Positions 26,542 to 34,127 of a stretch of DNA of 64,000 bases are shown here, one piece after another (position 1 is the first letter of the stretch; every line of letters starts with the position of its first letter). Both the position numbers and the translations under genes were made by a program. The notes beneath the pieces are model-generated. The model worked only from the letters and a program-made list of their open reading frames with translations. It was not told the origin of the DNA and searched no databases. This DNA comes from HGM12998 sp900756495 (lineage in GTDB: Bacteria > Bacillota > Clostridia > Oscillospirales > Oscillospiraceae): NCBI GenBank assembly GCA_958477305.1, contig CAUEFI010000001.1:124001-188000 (forward strand), in the 5' to 3' direction.

Positions 26542-28478
26542 CAGGCTCCCTCCTCTCCCACCAGTCCCAGCTTGCGCAGGGTCTTTGCTGTGGGTACGCC
26601 TTCCGTATCCCAGCCCCGTGCGGCGTAGTAGGCCGCCTTCATCCGATCCAGCGGCACGCGGGTCCTCGGGTCGTCCGGATCCTGAGGAACCTCGGTGAGA
26701 CGCTTTGGCAGCGTGTCGTCCCTGGCAGTCACGCCAAATCGGTGATTGACGCTGCGCTCCAGCGTATACCCCCGGCTGCCCACTTTCATGTAGTGCCCGA
26801 ACGTCATGGGCATCCCTACCGCGTACTCAAAGGCCTTGGTATGGTGGAAAATCGGGGAGAGGTGGATACAGGCCAGCTCGGGATACCTGTTCAGTATCCG
26901 CACCACCCACCCTAAATGGGGCAGCAGCTTGTTTACCATCCGTGTGTACCAGGCGTTTGGCTTGGAAATCAGGGGAGCCGGAAAAAAAGCGTAGGAGGTA
27001 AAGAGGCACTGTCCGCTGGCCGCGATCATCTCCATCAGATTCTGGAACATGATCGTAAGGTCTGCCTTGGCCTTTGGGGTCTGGGTATCCATATGCAGGC
27101 CCAGGCCCTCCAGTATCACCATATAGCCGCCGTTGAGGTGGCAGCCTCCCCGGTTGGACACCGCGTAGCCCAGGCCCATCCCCACCGCCCGCCGCGGCTC
27201 ATATGCCGACAGTTCCAGCCCCTTGGACTGGATGGCAAAGTCGGTTCCGCCATATTTCTCCGAAAGGCGCTTTGTCCCCTCGGCCAGCTCGTTTCCAATG
27301 CCCCTGCGGTGGGCTATATCCTCCCAAATGCGGGAAATCTCCTCTACTTCGCCGAAGTTCAGGCCATTCTTCCAGATGCCCTCCCGGTTGGCCTCCATAG
27401 CCCAGGCCAGGGTACCGGCAGCCGAAATGGAATCCATCCCCAGCTCGTCCAGCTCGTAGTTCCACCTGAGCAGCAGTTCCATGCTGTGGTTCCGGATTCC
27501 GCCGCCCAGCAGTCCCAATGTCTCCAGCTCAGGCCCTTTGACCTCCTGGCCGTCTACCGCCACCGTCCGGGCGCATCGGATAGGGCAGGTAAGGCAGCCC
27601 TTGTTGACCGTGTTGAACTCTTCGGCCAGCCGCTCGCCGTTGACCGCCTCGAAATCCTCGTTCTTCCCATATCGAAAGTTCTCGGTGGCCAGAATACCCC
27701 GCATCTGCATCTGGCTGACCAGCCCGGCGGTACCGATCCTGGGCAGCTGCTCCCCTGTCAGCGGGTGGGAGCGGAGATAGGAAAACCATTTGCGGTTCCA
27801 TGCCCTGGTTTTCTCCGGCCGGTATGGCTTCACCACATGGTTGCCCGTCACGGTAACGGCCTTCAGGTTCATCCATCCCATCACCGCCCCCATGCCTGTG
27901 CGGCCCGAGATCCTCTCATTGCTGACGATGGAGGCATAGAGCACCTGATTTTCTCCTGCCGGGCCGATGCACAGCTTGCCGCTCTTGTCCGGCGCGCCGT
28001 TTTGGGTCAGCAGCGCCGACAGGGCCCTCTGCGTCTCAGAGGTCTTCATCCCCCACAGCTCATCTGCGCTGTGAAACACAAAGGCGTCGTTTGTAATCTC
28101 CAGCCAGACATGTCCCTTTGCCCGGCCGCGGAGAATCAGGGCGTCATACCCCGCCTTTTTTAAATAGTAGCCAAAGTTGCCACCGCAGTTGGAGGAGGCC
28201 AGTAACCCGGTCTGAGGGGACAGCGTGGAGATATTGAAGCGGCTGGAACTGGGCGCCCCCGTCCCCGTCAGAGGTCCGGTGGCTATGACCAGCAGATTGC
28301 CTTCTGAAAAGGCGGTCTCCCGCCCTGTCAGGTGGTCGCTGAGAATCTTGGCCGCCATAATTTTCCCGCCGATGTACTGCGCCCTGTCCCGGTCTGACCA
28401 GGGATAGGGTGAAACCTCGCCCGTGGACAGGTCTACCTGAGCCACCTTTCCCATGTAGCCGCCGTATATGGATGACAT
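26541..28478 (-). CDS. Tungsten-type aldehyde:ferredoxin oxidoreductase
   Basis: AOR family, 645 residues: interconverts aldehydes and carboxylic acids with ferredoxin as electron partner, using a tungsto-bispterin and one 4Fe-4S cluster. The N-terminal GKVAQVDLSTGEV is the family opening. The cluster motif CLTCPIRC lies near residues 293-300, with a further Cys near 500 in GQCLFTSYAF. AGGAAGG precedes the ATG at 28478; longer in-frame starts have no ribosome site. It heads an operon with MoaD-like, ferredoxin and ADH genes. The physiological substrate is not deducible. Confidence 0.93.
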   Translation of the reverse strand: MSSIYGGYMGKVAQVDLSTGEVSPYPWSDRDRAQYIGGKIMAAKILSDHLTGRETAFSEGNLLVIATGPLTGTGAPSSSRFNISTLSPQTGLLASSNCGGNFGYYLKKAGYDALILRGRAKGHVWLEITNDAFVFHSADELWGMKTSETQRALSALLTQNGAPDKSGKLCIGPAGENQVLYASIVSNERISGRTGMGAVMGWMNLKAVTVTGNHVVKPYRPEKTRAWNRKWFSYLRSHPLTGEQLPRIGTAGLVSQMQMRGILATENFRYGKNEDFEAVNGERLAEEFNTVNKGCLTCPIRCARTVAVDGQEVKGPELETLGLLGGGIRNHSMELLLRWNYELDELGMDSISAAGTLAWAMEANREGIWKNGLNFGEVEEISRIWEDIAHRRGIGNELAEGTKRLSEKYGGTDFAIQSKGLELSAYEPRRAVGMGLGYAVSNRGGCHLNGGYMVILEGLGLHMDTQTPKAKADLTIMFQNLMEMIAASGQCLFTSYAFFPAPLISKPNAWYTRMVNKLLPHLGWVVRILNRYPELACIHLSPIFHHTKAFEYAVGMPMTFGHYMKVGSRGYTLERSVNHRFGVTARDDTLPKRLTEVPQDPDDPRTRVPLDRMKAAYYAARGWDTEGVPTAKTLRKLGLVGEEGA

Positions 28479-28559
28479 TCCTGTTTCCTTCCTCTCCCCG
28501 CCTCTGTGCAAAAAGCGGATTTTGCCCGCATTTACAAAATTCGAGCCTCTTTTTTCCTT

Positions 28560-28588
28560 ACTATACTATATTTTATGACCGCTGTCAC
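28560..28588 (-). promoter_or_regulatory. Promoter of the AOR operon
   Basis: Minus-strand GTGACA (28583-28588), 17-base spacer, TATAGT (28560-28565), with about 75 bases of leader before the AOR start. I see no riboswitch fold in this leader. Confidence 0.65.
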
Positions 28589-28695
28589 CTAGAACTTTCC
28601 TGCCCCACAGCAATTTCTCTCGCCGGTGTACCGGCAGAAACCGCGCTATTTCGAACACAAAATATGGGGTTTCTATGGCTTTTTCCATCGGGATA

Positions 28696-28704
28696 TGGTA
28701 TGAT
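28696..28704 (+). promoter_or_regulatory. Extended -10 promoter for the YhhN/Lit-like pair
   Basis: TGGTATGAT (TGn plus TATGAT) lies 30 bases ahead of the GTG start at 28735. No good -35 box is visible, which is tolerable with an extended -10. It rules out the ATG at 28675 as the start, since that would lie upstream of transcription. Confidence 0.55.
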
Positions 28705-28734
28705 GCTCATAACACGAAGGGAGGCACGGTCCGG

Positions 28735-29418
28735 GTGAAGAGGCGGCGCGGCTGGCTGATTCCTGTATTCCTTGGGGCAGAAGGAGGTCTCTATACGCTC
28801 TTCCTCATCCTGGATCTTTTGGGACATTGGGATTGGAGTGTTCCAGTCAAGTACGCCTCTATTGTGGTATGCCTGCTCTTTTCCCTGGGCGGAAAAAGGC
28901 TTATGGCCTGCGCCATGGCCCTTACCCTTCTGGCCGATACCTTCCTGCTCCTGCTGGACGCCCATTACCTGGCCGGCGTGGCCTCCTTCTGTGCCGTACA
29001 GATTCTGTATCTGCTGCGCATCAGGGGGTGGGGCGGCTGGCCCCTTCCCCTCTGGGCCGCCCTGCGCGGCGGACTGTTTGCCGCCGCCCTGGCGATCTCC
29101 GCAGCGGGCGGAATCCTGACCTCCCTGACCGCTGTGTCCGCTTTTTACTTCACCCAGCTTCTGTGCAGCGCCGCCGAGAGCTTTCCGCTGGCCCGGAGGG
29201 GGCGGCCGCACCTCCTCTTCTCCGCCGGGCTTCTCCTCTTTATCGGGTGTGACCTGTGCGTGGGGCTGCACAACCTGCCCGGCCTTTTGGGCGCTGACCC
29301 CACCGCCCCAATTTTCTCCTTTGCGGCGGTGGGCATGTGGCTTTTCTATCTCCCCTCCCAGGTATTGCTGGCCCTGTCGGGGCGGGAGAATGCTCTTAGA
29401 AAAGGAGGGATGCCATGA
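28735..29418 (+). CDS. YhhN-like (TMEM86/lysoplasmalogenase-like) membrane protein
   Basis: A 227-residue protein with seven or eight hydrophobic helices after a short basic start (VKRRRGWL). The segment LLADTFLLLLD followed by LAGVASFCAVQILYLL resembles the conserved core of the YhhN family, in which some members hydrolyse lysoplasmalogens. The match is partial. I chose the GTG at 28735 because GAAGGGAGG precedes it and the promoter lies just upstream. Its stop overlaps the next gene's ATG (ATGA). Confidence 0.5.
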   Translation: MKRRRGWLIPVFLGAEGGLYTLFLILDLLGHWDWSVPVKYASIVVCLLFSLGGKRLMACAMALTLLADTFLLLLDAHYLAGVASFCAVQILYLLRIRGWGGWPLPLWAALRGGLFAAALAISAAGGILTSLTAVSAFYFTQLLCSAAESFPLARRGRPHLLFSAGLLLFIGCDLCVGLHNLPGLLGADPTAPIFSFAAVGMWLFYLPSQVLLALSGRENALRKGGMP

Positions 29419-30098
29419 GGACCAGCAAGCTCTTCTCTGCGGCCATCTCCCTGTGCGCCGCGCTGGCAGTGCTGGCCTGCTCCATTGCAGTGCCCATTCT
29501 GTTCCGGCCGTTCTACTACGCGCAGATAGAATCGCTGGAGCTCCCGGCGCGCACCGGCTATAGCGAGGAGATCATTCGGGAGGCCTACGACGAGATGCTG
29601 GACTTCTGCGTGCTGGGAAGCCCCTTCGGCACCGGCGCTCTGCGCTGGTCCGAATCCGGCAGAAGTCACTTCGCCGACGTAGCCGTTCTCTTCCGTCTGG
29701 ATTTCGGCGTAGCCGCGGCGTCCCTGGCAGGTCTGGCGGTCTGCCTGGGACTTTATCTCGGCCGAAAACTCCGGCCCCACCGCTTCCTGGGCCGCGGGCC
29801 CGGCTTTTGGGCGGGCGCACTGTTGGCCGGCTGCTTCATGATTGTCACCGTCCTGGCAGCCACTGACTTCAACCGGGCCTTTGTGGTCTTTCACGCCCTC
29901 TTCTTTCCCGGCAAGGAAAATTGGATCTTCGATCCCCGGACCGATGAGATTATCAATATCCTTCCCCAGGAATTCTTTATGAACTGCGCCGTCTGTATTG
30001 TGGCCGTGCTGCTGCTCTGCTGCGCCTGCCTCGTCCTGTCCGATCTCCTGTTTGGGCGGAGGCGGCGGAAAAATTTGTCCCCGGCGGGAAAAAGCTGA
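29415..30098 (+). CDS. DUF1461/TIGR01906 membrane protein, Lit-like
   Basis: A 227-residue protein with about four transmembrane helices. Large extracytoplasmic loops carry the family blocks SGRSHFADVAVLF (His85) and VVFHALFFPGKENWIFDP (His160). These resemble the two essential histidines of Lit, the lipoprotein intramolecular transacylase that moves an acyl chain from the glycerol to the N-terminus of lipoproteins. Family membership is well supported; the Lit activity is inference. It is translationally coupled to the YhhN-like gene upstream, so both may concern membrane lipids. Confidence 0.75.
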   Translation: MRTSKLFSAAISLCAALAVLACSIAVPILFRPFYYAQIESLELPARTGYSEEIIREAYDEMLDFCVLGSPFGTGALRWSESGRSHFADVAVLFRLDFGVAAASLAGLAVCLGLYLGRKLRPHRFLGRGPGFWAGALLAGCFMIVTVLAATDFNRAFVVFHALFFPGKENWIFDPRTDEIINILPQEFFMNCAVCIVAVLLLCCACLVLSDLLFGRRRRKNLSPAGKS

Positions 30099-30109
30099 AA
30101 CTTTTCAGC
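30086..30109 (+). terminator. Terminator overlapping the Lit-like stop codon
   Basis: A hairpin of about 15 bp with one bulge, A-rich on the 5' arm and T-rich on the 3' arm; the TGA stop lies in its 5' arm. Confidence 0.7.
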
Positions 30110-30186
30110 CTTTTTCCCCGTCTATATAGAGATAGGGAATCTGTATTCACATATGATGTGGAAATCATGGAAGGAGAACGTTTACT

Positions 30187-33100
30187 ATGGATGTACGCAA
30201 GAGACCTCTCTGGCCCCGCTGCCTGTCCCTGCTGCTGGCCCTAGCCATGCTGGCAGGGCTGCTTCCCGCCGCGCTGGCTGCGGACAATGTCGGGGAGCCC
30301 GACCTCAGCCTAACTCCCTCTTCCGAGACCATCAAGGTAGGTGAAACGCTTACCCTGGAGGCCGCGGTAACCGCCCCGGAGGGCGCAATTTATGACAAGA
30401 ACAATATCTCCTGGGAAAGCTCCAATCCTGCTGTTGCTTCTGTCTCCGATGATGGAACCGTGAAAGGACTTGCCGTGGGAGATACCCAGATTTCAGCAGA
30501 AATTGAAATTCAAACGGATGCTTCCACACGCATTACCAAAACCGCTACCTGCGACATTAAGGTGGATGGAATTCCTGTAGAGGGGATCTCCCTTTCCAAA
30601 ACATCCCTTACCTTAGTTGAAGGAAAGAACGAACGGCTTTCTGTCAATTTTTCGCCTGAAAATGCCACGAATAAGACTGTTCATTGGTCTGCTACCGGCG
30701 GGGTAACTGTAGTTGACGGCCTCGTAACTGCTGTTACGGCCGGAGAAGCTGTTGTTACCGCTACATCAGAAGATGGAAATTTTGAGGCACAATGTAACGT
30801 TACGGTAACCGCTGCACCTGTTACCACTACCGTTACGGTATCCCCCACTTCGATCTCCCTTCCCGCAGGCGGCTCCACCAAGCTGACCGCTTCCGCATCC
30901 GACGGATCTTCTGTTACTTGGAGCAGCAATAAAACCAGTGTCGCGACTGTCAGCTCGTCGGGTAATGTAACCGCCGTCGGAGCAGGTACCGCTACCATTA
31001 CCGCTACCACCAAAAGCGGAGCCAGCGCCTCCTGCACTGTCACGGTCAGCAGCACCATTTCTGTCTCCAGCGTAAGCCTGCCCAGCAGCACCACCGTCTC
31101 TATGGGAAAGACCGTACAGCTTTCTCCCACTATCTCTCCCTCCACTGCCACCAATAAAAATGTGACGTGGAAGAGCAGCAATGAAAGTGTCGCCAAGGTC
31201 AGCAGCAGCGGCGTTGTAACCGGCGTCGCTGTCGGTTCCGCCAACATTACGGTCACCACGTCGGACGGAGGCAAAACCGCCACCTGCAGAGTGGTTGTCA
31301 CCAGCCCCGCCGCCGCCGACGTCACCTACTCCACCGCCAAGGGCGAACCCGTCACCTTTGACGCCTCCGACTTCAATTCTGTGTGCAACAAGCTGATGGG
31401 GCGGAACCTGAACTATGTCAAATTCAGCCTCCCCTCCTCCTCCAACGGCACGCTCTACTACAACTACTCTGACGGCGATTACGACCGGGAGCTGACCTCC
31501 AGCGACGAGTGCAGGCGCAACGGCTCCCCCTCGCTCTCCTCCGTCACCTTCGTCCCCAAGTCCAGCCGCACCGGTAAGGTCACCATCTCCTACACCGGCT
31601 GGGATTCCAGCGGCTATGAGTTTACCGGCGAGGTGGTCATCTCCATCGACACCAACGACGGCGTGATCTCCTACTCCACCGCCAAGAACACGCCGGTCAC
31701 GCTGGATGACTCCTCCTTCAACGATTTCAGCCAGGATGTAAACGACTCCAATTTTGATTACATCCAGTTCACCCTGCCCAGCTCCTCCTACGGCACCCTG
31801 TACTACGGCTATGACAGCGACGGCGACTATGAGCGGGCCGTCTCGTCCAACACCAAGTACTACCGCAGCTCCAGCTACTACCTGGACGAGGTCACCTTTG
31901 TTCCCCGGGACAACTACACCGGCACCGTAAACATCTCGTTTACCGGACGGAGCACTGACGGCGACTCCCTGTCGGGCACCCTGCGGATCTATGTGGGCGT
32001 CAGCTCCAGCGACGATATCAGCTATTCCACCGATATCAATGAATCGGTTCCCCTGGTGGAGCAGGATTTCATTGACTTCTGCAAGGCTGAGACCGGCGTC
32101 ACCTTTGACTACGTCACCTTTACCCCGCCCTCCTCTTCCAGAGGCTATCTCTACTACAACTACAGGAGCTCCAGCTCCTCCAACACCAAGGTCTCCTCCG
32201 GAACCAGGTACTACCGCAACTCCAGCCCCTACCTGGAGAACATCACCTTTGTCCCCGCCAAGGACTATGAGGGGACGGTCAGCATTCCCTTCTCCGGCTA
32301 CAGCGCCGACGACGAAAAGTTCTCCGGCACGCTTCGGATTTATGTCGGCGCAGGCGCGGGAGATGTAACCTATTCCGCCAGTATCGGCGAGGCCGTCACC
32401 TTCTCCGCCAGCGACTTCAATTCCTTCTGCAAGGATCTGACCGACGCCAACCTGAACTATGTGCGCTTTACACTGCCCTCCTCCTCCAGCGGAACGCTCT
32501 ACTATGATTACAATACCAGCACCGGCAAATATGACAGCCGGGTCACCTCCAACACCAGCTACTACCGCAGCTCCAGCCCCAAGCTGAACGATGTGACCTT
32601 CGTCCCCGCCAGCAACGTAACCGGTACGGTAGCCATCTCCTTTACCGGGCGGAGTACCAACAGCAAGAGCTTCAGCGGCACGGTGGTCATCACCTACGAC
32701 TCCTTGAAGGAGCCCTCAGTCATCCGCTATTCCACCACCGGCCTGCCCGTGCAGTTCAATATCAGCGACTTTAACAGCGCCAGCAAAAGCAGGGGCGGAG
32801 CCGAATTGAACTACCTCACCTTTACCACCCCCAGCAGCACCTACGGCAAGCTGTATCTCAATTACGCCTCCCCCATCAGCAACGGCGGTGTGCTCAGCTC
32901 CAACACCTACTGCTACGCCAGCGGCAATCCCTCCATCGGAAGCATCGCCTTTGTGCCCAAGGCCGGATTTAACGGCATTGCCTACCTCTATTATTCGGCA
33001 AAGGATAAGAACGGCAGTACCTACAGCGGCACTGTAGAGATCTCCGTCACTCCCGCCTCTTCCTCCAGTGTCTTTACTGACGTAGGCGTCAACTACAACT

Positions 33101-33615
33101 GGGCCGCCTCCGCAGTGGACTTCCTGAACAAGACCGGCGTGGTCAAGGGCACCGGATCCAATCAGTTCTCCCCCGCCATGACCATGACGCGCTGCGACTA
33201 TATCCTGATGCTCTACCGCGCCTACAACCTGCAGTCCTACGGCACCTCCAGCTTCCCTGACGTGCCTGCGGACAGCTACTATGCAGAGGCTGTCGCGGCC
33301 GCCAAGGCGCTTGGCATTGTCACCGCCGACGCCAACGGCAAGTTCAATCCCCTCTCCCCCGTCACACGCCAGGATTCCATGCTGTTCCTCCAGCGGGCGA
33401 TGAAAGCCGCGGGGCAGGTCATGGCCGACGGCCCCGCCTCTGCGCTGGCCGCCTTCAGTGACCGCGGCTCGGTGGACAGTGCCGCCCAAGGCGCTGTGGC
33501 TGCCATGGTTCAGGCCGGTATTATCAAGGGCGACGGCAGCGGCCATCTCAACCCCACCTCCGCCCTCTCCCGCGCCGAGATGGTCACCATTCTTCACAGA
33601 GCACTGACCCTGTAA
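30187..33615 (+). CDS. Large surface protein: Ig-like (Big_2) domains, five novel repeats, three SLH domains
   Basis: A secreted 1142-residue protein. There is a signal peptide (1-34, ending ALA-AD) and four Big_2 Ig-like domains (about 38-375). Five repeats of 113-120 residues start at about 378, 493, 610, 725 and 845; each has a YS....PV...DF opening, TLYY-type tyrosine clusters and a VTFVP block. Three SLH domains follow at about 962, 1022 and 1089. The SLH domains should bind pyruvylated wall polymer, anchoring the protein outside the cell. The five-fold repeat is not a family I can name. Role: cell-surface structure or adhesion, inferred. AAGGAG precedes the ATG by ten bases. Confidence 0.9.
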   Translation: MDVRKRPLWPRCLSLLLALAMLAGLLPAALAADNVGEPDLSLTPSSETIKVGETLTLEAAVTAPEGAIYDKNNISWESSNPAVASVSDDGTVKGLAVGDTQISAEIEIQTDASTRITKTATCDIKVDGIPVEGISLSKTSLTLVEGKNERLSVNFSPENATNKTVHWSATGGVTVVDGLVTAVTAGEAVVTATSEDGNFEAQCNVTVTAAPVTTTVTVSPTSISLPAGGSTKLTASASDGSSVTWSSNKTSVATVSSSGNVTAVGAGTATITATTKSGASASCTVTVSSTISVSSVSLPSSTTVSMGKTVQLSPTISPSTATNKNVTWKSSNESVAKVSSSGVVTGVAVGSANITVTTSDGGKTATCRVVVTSPAAADVTYSTAKGEPVTFDASDFNSVCNKLMGRNLNYVKFSLPSSSNGTLYYNYSDGDYDRELTSSDECRRNGSPSLSSVTFVPKSSRTGKVTISYTGWDSSGYEFTGEVVISIDTNDGVISYSTAKNTPVTLDDSSFNDFSQDVNDSNFDYIQFTLPSSSYGTLYYGYDSDGDYERAVSSNTKYYRSSSYYLDEVTFVPRDNYTGTVNISFTGRSTDGDSLSGTLRIYVGVSSSDDISYSTDINESVPLVEQDFIDFCKAETGVTFDYVTFTPPSSSRGYLYYNYRSSSSSNTKVSSGTRYYRNSSPYLENITFVPAKDYEGTVSIPFSGYSADDEKFSGTLRIYVGAGAGDVTYSASIGEAVTFSASDFNSFCKDLTDANLNYVRFTLPSSSSGTLYYDYNTSTGKYDSRVTSNTSYYRSSSPKLNDVTFVPASNVTGTVAISFTGRSTNSKSFSGTVVITYDSLKEPSVIRYSTTGLPVQFNISDFNSASKSRGGAELNYLTFTTPSSTYGKLYLNYASPISNGGVLSSNTYCYASGNPSIGSIAFVPKAGFNGIAYLYYSAKDKNGSTYSGTVEISVTPASSSSVFTDVGVNYNWAASAVDFLNKTGVVKGTGSNQFSPAMTMTRCDYILMLYRAYNLQSYGTSSFPDVPADSYYAEAVAAAKALGIVTADANGKFNPLSPVTRQDSMLFLQRAMKAAGQVMADGPASALAAFSDRGSVDSAAQGAVAAMVQAGIIKGDGSGHLNPTSALSRAEMVTILHRALTL

Positions 33616-33628
33616 AGCACAGCAAACA

Positions 33629-33663
33629 AGCGCCGCCCCCGGGCCGTACCCGGGGGCGGCGCT
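33629..33663 (+). terminator. Terminator after the SLH surface protein
   Basis: A perfect 15-bp GC-rich hairpin (33629-33643 with 33649-33663, five-base loop), 14 bases past the stop. Confidence 0.85.
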
Positions 33664-33856
33664 TTCGTCTCTGCGCACTCTCGCCCTTTCGCCACATCCT
33701 CCCTGCACCCATCAAGGCGGTCCGCGCCTCGCACCGGCATGGAGGCCCCATAGAGAGCGGCCTCTCTCCAAAATACAGCAGGCCAGCGCCTCGCTTCCGC
33801 TAAAAAGGTATTATTGAACGCCGTCTTTCGAAGTCCCATCGTATCCGTACATCATA

Positions 33857-33882
33857 CGGCCGGCCCCAAAGGGGGCCGGCCG
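33857..33882. terminator. Terminator of the feo operon
   Basis: An 11-bp GC hairpin with a four-base loop. On the minus strand it lies about 20 bases past the FeoB-associated gene's stop. The interval 33664-33856 shows no gene I can support. Confidence 0.65.
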
Positions 33883-33903
33883 ATTGATTCATTTTCTCTT
33901 TTT

Positions 33904-34107
33904 TTAATGGTGGCAGCAGTCGCAGCTTCCATGTTCGCCGCCACTCTCATGCTGCGCGGCGCCCTCATGGCAACTGCCGCACGCCCCGCCGCAGCCTCCG
34001 CAGGAAGAACAGCCGCCCACCTTCCGGTTTTTCCACATATGGCGGACCACCAGCGCCACCACGGCTACAAGAATGACAGCAGCCACAATCGTCGCAGGAC
34101 TCGGCAT
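33904..34107 (-). CDS. FeoB-associated Cys-rich membrane protein
   Basis: A 67-residue protein with one transmembrane helix (about 6-22) followed by a Cys/Gly/His-rich tail (CSSCGGCGGACGSC and CDCCHH). This is the layout of the FeoB-associated family found after feoB in Firmicutes. It may bind or hand over iron at the membrane. It follows feoB by 20 bp. Confidence 0.88.
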   Translation of the reverse strand: MPSPATIVAAVILVAVVALVVRHMWKNRKVGGCSSCGGCGGACGSCHEGAAQHESGGEHGSCDCCHH

Positions 34108-34127
34108 GACAACGCTTCCTTTCTTTC

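Noticed and set aside
28479..28560. Molybdenum/tungsten cofactor riboswitch ahead of AOR
   Set aside because: The leader is only about 75 bases, AT-rich, and I could not find the stems expected of that riboswitch.
31318..33060. Recent tandem DNA duplication inside the SLH surface protein gene
   Set aside because: The five repeats are related in protein but well diverged in DNA, so they are an old domain array.
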